A stretch of 6,202 bases of DNA, from assembly GCA_927911515.1 (NCBI GenBank), contig CAKMQH010000025.1, positions 1 to 6,202 of the forward strand, given 5' to 3'. This DNA comes from an uncultured Neisseria sp. GTDB taxonomy: Bacteria; Pseudomonadota; Gammaproteobacteria; Burkholderiales; Neisseriaceae. A program made the translations under genes and the position numbers. Under the pieces are notes generated by a model. That model was not told the origin of the DNA, searched no databases, and was given only the letters and a program-made list of their open reading frames with translations. The number at the start of each line of letters is the position of its first letter. The first letter of the stretch is position 1. Below, piece by piece: positions 4,884-6,202 of this stretch.

Positions 4884-6202
4884 ATGACAGAATCCATCAC
4901 CCGCGACAGTATGCAATACGATGTCGTGATTGTCGGCGCAGGCCCGTCGGGTTTGTCCGCCGCCATCAAACTGAAGCAGCTTGCCGAAAAAAACGGGCGC
5001 GAAATCAGCGTTTGCGTGGTGGAGAAGGGTTCGGAGGCAGGTGCGCATTCGTTGGCGGGCGCGGTCATCGATCCGATTGCGCTGAATGAGCTGATTCCCG
5101 ACTGGAAAGAAAAAGGTGCGCCGCTGACGCGTGCGGTAACGCAGGACAAAGTGTTGTTCCTGACGGAGAAAAAGGCGTTCAATCTGCCCGTTACCCCCAA
5201 TTTTGACAATCACGGCAACTATATCGTCAGCTTGGGCGAAGTCGTGCGTTGGTTGGCGGAGCAGGCGGAAAATATGGGCGTGGAAATCTATCCGGGCTTT
5301 GCCGCCGCCGAAGTGCTGTATCACGAAGACGGTTCGGTCAAAGGCATTGCAACCGGCAATATGGGCGTGGGTAAAGACGGCGAGCCGACCGACAGTTTCC
5401 AGCCCGGCATGGAGCTTTGGGCGCAGCAAACCCTGTTTGCCGAAGGTTGCCGCGGTTCGCTTTCCAAACAAGTCATCGAACGTTTCCAACTCGACCAAAA
5501 CAGCCAGCCGCAAACTTACGGCTTGGGCATCAAAGAGATTTGGGAAGTGTCGTCTGAAAAACATCAGCCCGGTTTGGTTATACACAGCGCGGGCTGGCCG
5601 CTCGACAGCAAAACCTACGGCGGTGCGTTTGTTTACCATTTCGACGACAACAAAGTCGCCGTCGGTTTCGTGGTCGGTTTGGACTATCAAAACCCTTATC
5701 TGTCGCCGTTTGAAGAGTTCCAACGTTTCAAAACCCATCCCGAAATCCGCAAAACCTTCGAAGGCGGCCGCCGCATTGCTTACGGCGCGCGTTCGCTGAT
5801 TGAAGGCGGTTTGCAAAGCCTGCCGAAGCTCTCGTTCAAAGGCGGCGTTTTAATCGGCGACGCGGCGGGTTTCCTGAATATGCCGCGCATCAAAGGCATC
5901 CATACCGCGATGAAATCTGCCATGCTCGCCGCAGAAGCCGTGTTCCCCTTGTTGGAAAACCTTGAAGAAGTGGAAAGCTTCGACAGCGGCAAAGAGGCGG
6001 CGGATTATCAGCAACGTTTTAAACAAAGCTGGCTGTATCAAGAGCTTTACGCCGCGCGTAATGTCCGTCCGTCATTCAAATGGGGCGTTTACCTCGGCTC
6101 AATCTATACCGGCATTGATCAGATGATTTTCAGAGGCAAAGCCCCGTGGATTTGAAACATCACGGCAAAGACAACGAGCAGCTCAAAAAAAGCCGCCGCG
6201 TG
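4884..6202 (+). CDS. Electron transfer flavoprotein-ubiquinone oxidoreductase, 3' end outside the window, apparent frameshift near 6150
   Basis: ETF-QO takes electrons from reduced electron transfer flavoprotein and reduces ubiquinone at the inner membrane. The start at 4884 (MTESITRDSMQYDVVIVG) has AGGA six bases upstream; an ATG at 4761 in the same frame is rejected because it lies in the dsbB terminator, ahead of the promoter. Residues 13-23 form the FAD-binding fold with GAGPSG, and GGVLIGDAAGF (about 320-330) is the second FAD motif. As written the frame stops at 6155 after RGKAPWI, 423 residues, while the family is about 550 and ends in a [4Fe-4S] domain. The bases after 6152 encode LKHHGKDNEQLKK in another frame, matching family members (PWTLKH...). 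One base appears lost near 6150 and one A gained at 6185-6191, restoring the frame. Confidence 0.92.
5549..5558 (+). repeat. DNA uptake sequence core inside the ETF-QO gene
   Basis: The 10-base core GTCGTCTGAA is present without the AG flank (it reads GT at 5547-5548). In the gene it is read as TCG TCT GAA, the same Ser-Ser-Glu frame as the copy in dnaA. It has no inverted partner. Confidence 0.75.

Noticed and set aside
4698..5816. Long minus-strand open frame (372 codons) opposite ETF-QO
   Set aside because: It runs through the dsbB terminator and ETF-QO promoter and mirrors the codon pattern of the plus-strand gene; no family is recognisable.
1..6202. Correia-type repeats, insertion sequences, CRISPR array, tRNA or rRNA genes, novel defence system
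   Set aside because: I looked for terminal inverted repeats, transposase motifs, spaced direct repeats and RNA gene signatures and saw none; all genes belong to well-known housekeeping families.

Overview
The window looks like the dnaA region of a commensal Neisseria chromosome. The proteins resemble the neisserial versions of YidC, YidD, RnpA, L34, DnaA, DnaN, DsbB and ETF-ubiquinone oxidoreductase, as far as I can recall those sequences. The window is also scattered with the neisserial DNA uptake sequence core GTCGTCTGAA. The form AGGTCGTCTGAA, rather than ATGCCGTCTGAA of N. meningitidis and N. gonorrhoeae, points to the N. mucosa / N. sicca / N. macacae group. This species guess is an inference from the dialect.

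Left half, minus strand: rpmH (840-974), rnpA (499-837), yidD (278-499) and the start of yidC (1-165) form the conserved ribosomal-protein / RNase P / membrane-insertion cluster. They read leftwards from a strong promoter at 1013-1041. The intergenic region 975-1399 holds two perfect DnaA boxes, a likely dnaA promoter and AT-rich stretches. It is a candidate chromosomal origin and a likely site of dnaA autoregulation.

Right half, plus strand: dnaA (1400-2956), dnaN (3105-4207), dsbB (4267-4752) and an ETF:ubiquinone oxidoreductase gene (4884 to beyond the right edge). DnaA opens the origin and DnaN is the sliding clamp loaded afterwards. DsbB re-oxidises periplasmic DsbA through quinone, and ETF-QO passes electrons from flavoprotein dehydrogenases to quinone. 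The last two share the quinone pool but have no direct tie to replication. Inverted pairs of uptake sequences form terminator-like hairpins after dnaA and after dsbB.

The most important caution is that three normally essential or conserved genes are broken by single-base indels in this sequence: yidC (one extra base in a 7-T run), dnaN (one base lost near 3278) and ETF-QO (one base lost near 6150, apparently compensated by one extra A at 6185-6191). The pattern suggests homopolymer or short-repeat sequencing error rather than real gene loss. I see no mobile element, CRISPR array, tRNA or rRNA, and no evidence of an undescribed multi-gene system. The most unusual real signals are an uptake-sequence palindrome inside the dnaA coding region, a strong hairpin inside rnpA, and one uptake sequence of a different dialect upstream of yidC.
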